This document shows positions 5,269 through 7,288 of a stretch of DNA of 7,288 bases, one piece after another. Position 1 is the first letter of the stretch. Each line of letters begins with the position of its first letter. Source of the stretch: an uncultured Mycoplasmatota bacterium (GTDB lineage Bacteria; Bacillota_I; Bacilli_A; RF39; UBA660); NCBI GenBank assembly GCA_947297555.1, contig CAMYTM010000030.1:1-7288 (forward strand). Reading direction: 5' to 3'. The position numbers and the translations under genes are program-made. The notes beneath the pieces are model-generated. The model saw nothing but the letters and a program-made list of their open reading frames with translations, ran no database searches and was not told the DNA's origin.

Positions 5269-5967
5269 ATGACTAGAGAACAATATTCACAAAAAGTAAA
5301 AGGTATTATGATACAAAAAAATCCATATGGTAAACATCATCAACAAAATTTTAATACTTATGGATCCTATGGAGAAATGACTCCAATAAATTCTGATATT
5401 ATAAACGATATGCCAAATGCTAGAATTATATTAAGTGAACAAGTATATGAAATGTTATTAGCAGTACAAGATGTTACTAATGAAACTAGCCAAGAATTTC
5501 CTTTTTTCTTATATGGTAAAGAAATTGCTAATAATGAAATAGAATTTACTGAGTTTATTTCATCTAGCAATAACAGGCAAAACACAGAGGCAAGTTTTAA
5601 CCAAGATATGATTAATAGTTTGCAAAATAAAGTATATGAAAACTTAAATAATGGACTCGTTGTATGTCATGGGCATTCTCATCCACCTATAGGTAATTTT
5701 CATCAAAACTTTTCACTAGGAGATTTTATTTCTTTTATGAGTATGAATCAAGAAAATCCTGTTTTTAAAAATAAACAAGTTGAATTAACAAGTTGTTTAG
5801 TAACTAGTACAGGAGATATAAACTTTGTTTTTTATGATAATGAAACTGAAAATTTTTATAGATTTACTAATGTATTTGTGAAAGATAAAAACAATAATAT
5901 GGCTCCTGTGAATTGTTATGGATTAAATCAATCACAACAAATAAATGGTAGTAATACTCTAAGATGA
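5269..5967 (+). CDS. JAB/MPN (JAMM) metallopeptidase-fold protein
   Basis: 232 aa, no signal peptide. Probable zinc-dependent isopeptidase/peptidase: Glu76 in QEFPFFLYGKE matches the JAMM glutamate before the GLLxG-like strand, and CHGHSHPP gives His136 and His138, followed at Ser149-Leu-Gly-Asp152 by the SxxD element. The spacing between the second His and Ser is 10 residues, longer than the canonical 7, so the loop is extended. Residues 1-45 are a polar Asn/Gln-rich lead, and the C-terminus is also polar. JAMM proteins in bacteria cleave ubiquitin-like or other C-terminal peptide tags in antiviral operons, mature sulfur-carrier proteins, or occur in toxin systems (family knowledge); no E1, E2 or ubiquitin-like gene is seen here. 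AGAGGA (5257-5262) precedes the start. Same operon as the 181-aa protein. Confidence 0.88.
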   Translation: MTREQYSQKVKGIMIQKNPYGKHHQQNFNTYGSYGEMTPINSDIINDMPNARIILSEQVYEMLLAVQDVTNETSQEFPFFLYGKEIANNEIEFTEFISSSNNRQNTEASFNQDMINSLQNKVYENLNNGLVVCHGHSHPPIGNFHQNFSLGDFISFMSMNQENPVFKNKQVELTSCLVTSTGDINFVFYDNETENFYRFTNVFVKDKNNNMAPVNCYGLNQSQQINGSNTLR

Positions 5968-6001
5968 TTTTTAACTTATCAAAAAAATAATTGAAAAGTA
6001 T

Positions 6002-6029
6002 TTGCTTATTCAATTAATTAGTTTATAAT
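6002..6029 (+). promoter_or_regulatory. Promoter of the 6036-6147 short RNA
   Basis: A perfect TATAAT at 6024-6029 with TTGCTT at 6002-6007 (16-bp spacer). Predicted start near 6036, just ahead of the first hairpin. The -35 box matches the consensus only partly. Confidence 0.55.
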
Positions 6030-6035
6030 TATATT

Positions 6036-6147
6036 AAGAAATTGATACAAATTCTGTATTAATTCCTAATTTAGCGAAAAAGTTGTAGATAACAACCGCT
6101 ATCGCACCATTTGATTTTTATCCCCGTATTTACGGGGTTTTGTTTTT
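6036..6147 (+). ncRNA. Candidate structured small RNA with three hairpins
   Basis: About 112 nt between a TATAAT promoter and a GC-rich terminator, with no coding frame. Hairpin 1: AATTGATAC (6040-6048) with GTATTAATT (6056-6064), 9 bp including one G-U. Hairpin 2: TAGCG (6072-6076) with CGCTA (6097-6101), an A5 bulge, then GTTGT (6082-6086) with ACAAC (6092-6096) and loop AGATA. A single-stranded stretch (6102-6120, including CGCACCATTTGATTT) leads into terminator hairpin 3. The order stem-loop, bulged stem-loop, single-stranded linker and terminator is typical of regulatory RNAs. I do not recognise a named family; no CRISPR array or Cas gene is present to make it a tracrRNA. The JAB gene upstream lacks its own terminator, so part of the RNA could also be its processed 3' end. 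Confidence 0.6.
6122..6147 (+). terminator. Intrinsic terminator of the 6036-6147 RNA and of the JAB operon
   Basis: CCCCGTA (6122-6128) pairs with TACGGGG (6131-6137) and is followed by TTTTGTTTTT (6138-6147). It is the only GC-rich hairpin in the window, and read-through from the JAB operon would also stop here. Confidence 0.92.
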
Positions 6148-6271
6148 AACTAGCATTTTTATTTTAATTTACTATTTCTTTTAATAAGTAATAATTTGCA
6201 AAAAATCAAGTTTTATTTCGTGTAAAAAATAATTTTTATATTATAAAATTTAGTATGAAAGGAGAAAAAAA
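6148..6271 (+). promoter_or_regulatory. Leader region of the membrane XRE regulator
   Basis: AT-rich, with no gene. Overlapping -10-like boxes TATATT, TATTAT and TATAAA lie between 6237 and 6247, but no clear -35 box is seen. A weak inverted repeat (TTACT near 6170 with AGTAA near 6187) could be an operator for the regulator itself. AAAGGAG just before the A-tract ending at 6271 is a strong ribosome binding site that fixes the ATG at 6272. Confidence 0.4.
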
Positions 6272-6982
6272 ATGAATCAAGAAAAGATAGGAAAATTTAT
6301 TGCTACTTGTAGGAAAGAAAAAAAAATAACCCAATCAGAATTAGCAGAAAAATTAGGCGTCACAGATCGTTCTGTTAGTAATTGGGAAACAGGCAAAAAT
6401 ATGCCTGACTTATCTTTATTTAAACCTTTATGTCTAATGCTTGGCATTACAATTAATGAGTTGTTAAGTGGAGAAAGATTAAGTAAAGAAAAATATCAAG
6501 AAAAGTTTGAAGAAAATATTGTAAATACAATTGATTATTCTACTAAAACAATGAATAGATATAGCGGAATGATTTCATTAATTTTCATTGTATTTGGTTT
6601 ATTTATTTCAATATCAGCCATCATGATTTTTCCAAGTGAAAGTAGTTGGGGTTCTATTTATTCTGTATTTGGAATCCTTGTGTTTGTAATTGGGGTTGCA
6701 AGATTAATTCATAATATCAAATGGTATAAAAGGTTATTTCTTATAGTTATTATTTTTATTGGATCTATAGGAATTTTATTATTAACTGATTACATCAATG
6801 TAAAAAATAATAAGGAAGCACCAATGTTTAGGTTATTTACAACGACAACTGGCAATGTTATTTATTATGATACTTTATTTTATGATGTATATCGATGTAA
6901 TTTTGATAAAGATAATGAATATTGGGTTATAGAGAAAAACAATAATCCTACTATTGAAGAATTAATAAATTATTGCAATTAA
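6272..6982 (+). CDS. Membrane-anchored XRE-family transcriptional regulator
   Basis: 236 aa. The N-terminal HTH_3 domain occupies about residues 5-65: IGKFIATCRKEKKITQSEL, then the recognition-helix region KLGVTDRSVSNWETGKNMPD and the third helix up to INELLSGE. A linker (66-98) leads to three predicted membrane helices (about 99-120, 129-146 and 153-173), which place a final segment of about 60 residues outside the cell. That segment includes DTLFYDVYRCNFDKDNEYWVIEKNN (200-224). This one-component layout, DNA-binding inside and sensor outside, suggests that it reads an envelope or peptide signal; the ligand is unknown. It has its own leader and is followed by a strong terminator, so it is monocistronic. 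It may regulate itself or nearby small genes. Confidence 0.92.
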   Translation: MNQEKIGKFIATCRKEKKITQSELAEKLGVTDRSVSNWETGKNMPDLSLFKPLCLMLGITINELLSGERLSKEKYQEKFEENIVNTIDYSTKTMNRYSGMISLIFIVFGLFISISAIMIFPSESSWGSIYSVFGILVFVIGVARLIHNIKWYKRLFLIVIIFIGSIGILLLTDYINVKNNKEAPMFRLFTTTTGNVIYYDTLFYDVYRCNFDKDNEYWVIEKNNNPTIEELINYCN

Positions 6983-7015
6983 TACAAATTATAGTTTACT
7001 TGTAAAAGAATTTGC

Positions 7016-7051
7016 AAATCTGTTTTAATTTTATAAAAAACAGATTTTTTT
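7016..7051 (+). terminator. Intrinsic terminator after the XRE regulator
   Basis: An 11-bp perfect stem, AAATCTGTTTT (7016-7026) with AAAACAGATTT (7037-7047), a 10-nt loop, and a T-run through 7051. It lies 34 bp after the regulator stop codon. Confidence 0.85.
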
Positions 7052-7113
7052 AATGAGAGTTTTAGGTTTTCTTTTAAAATACTTATTTTGAAGTGTATGT
7101 AATAAAAAAATTT

Positions 7114-7161
7114 TATAATATCTATATAGATGAAAGAATATATAGTATAATTATTTTGGTG
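7114..7161 (+). promoter_or_regulatory. Possible promoter and ribosome site for the last gene
   Basis: Two TATAAT boxes are present (7114-7119 and 7146-7151). TTGAAG at 7088-7093 is 20 bp from the first, too far for a good -35. GGTG at 7158-7161 is a weak ribosome site 6 nt before ATG 7168. Confidence 0.35.
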
Positions 7162-7167
7162 ATGGCT

Positions 7168-7288
7168 ATGGTTTTACATGATAAATACTTTTTAGTTATT
7201 CTGATAACTATTTTGCTAACAAGGGGGGGGGTCTATGTTTTTAATAAGCCTAGTCCAACTATAAAAAATTTTAGAACGCATCATTGGA
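7168..7288 (+). CDS. N-terminus of a small membrane protein (3' end outside window)
   Basis: The frame is open to the window end. It starts MVLHDKYFLVILITILLTRG, a probable first membrane helix, followed by VYVFNKPSPTIKNFRTHHW. The RTHHW segment is reminiscent of small integral membrane proteins with a conserved Arg-x-His-His near the second helix; this is recollection only. ATG 7162 is an alternative in-frame start, but GGTG at 7158-7161 fits ATG 7168 better. The frame depends on a run of nine G residues (7223-7231) that encodes the end of the first helix; eight or ten G would shift the frame. Function unknown. Confidence 0.6.
   Translation, partial: MVLHDKYFLVILITILLTRGGVYVFNKPSPTIKNFRTHHW

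Noticed and set aside
5367..5585. Minus-strand 72-codon frame
   Set aside because: It lies fully inside the JAB-domain gene in antisense and has no ribosome site.
6036..6147. tracrRNA or CRISPR-related RNA
   Set aside because: No direct-repeat array, no anti-repeat and no Cas gene are visible in the window.
1..7288. tRNA, rRNA or CRISPR array
   Set aside because: No cloverleaf with a T-loop consensus, no conserved rRNA segment and no regularly spaced repeats were seen on either strand.

Overview
The window is strongly AT-rich, with AT-ending codons, AGGAG-type ribosome binding sites, Bacillus-type promoters and T-tailed hairpin terminators. TGG encodes Trp and TGA is used as a stop, so the code is the standard bacterial one. 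This points to a low-GC Firmicute (Bacilli, Erysipelotrichia or Clostridia, probably gut-associated). A large serine recombinase and a broken gene resembling the C-terminus of a Pre/Mob-type relaxase suggest an integrated, partly degraded mobilizable element carrying cargo. The exact host cannot be named from sequence alone.

Layout. (1) 1-1716: large serine recombinase, 5' end outside the window. (2) 1717-1972: a gene-free block packed with perfect hairpins and bounded by a perfect 20-bp inverted repeat. (3) 2051-3365: a two-gene overlapping unit, a conserved-looking 79-aa protein followed by a transglutaminase-like Cys-His-Glu protein with a second uncharacterised domain. (4) 3376-3704: a compact locus with the full architecture of a type I toxin-antitoxin module. 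A 31-aa basic/hydrophobic peptide lies on the minus strand with its own promoter, ribosome site and terminator. A convergent RNA of about 117 nt on the plus strand, with its own strong promoter and terminator, is antisense to the 3' part of the toxin mRNA. (5) 3745-3907: a second candidate short RNA. (6) 3942-4676: Mob-like coiled-coil gene broken by two in-frame TAA codons. (7) 4712-5967: a two-gene operon of a 181-aa unknown protein and a JAB/MPN (JAMM) metallopeptidase-fold protein. (8) 6002-6147: a third candidate short RNA with two stem-loops and a GC-rich terminator hairpin. (9) 6272-6982: XRE regulator with three membrane segments and an exposed C-terminal domain, closed by a terminator. 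(10) 7168-7288: start of a small membrane protein whose reading frame crosses a G9 tract.

The recombinase would move or excise the element and the Mob remnant is the trace of its transfer function. The type I toxin-antitoxin module would stabilise it, and the transglutaminase-like and JAB units look like accessory or conflict-related cargo. The unlisted toxin-antitoxin locus at 3376-3704 is the most interesting content; the hairpin block at 1717-1972 and the RNA at 6036-6147 come next.
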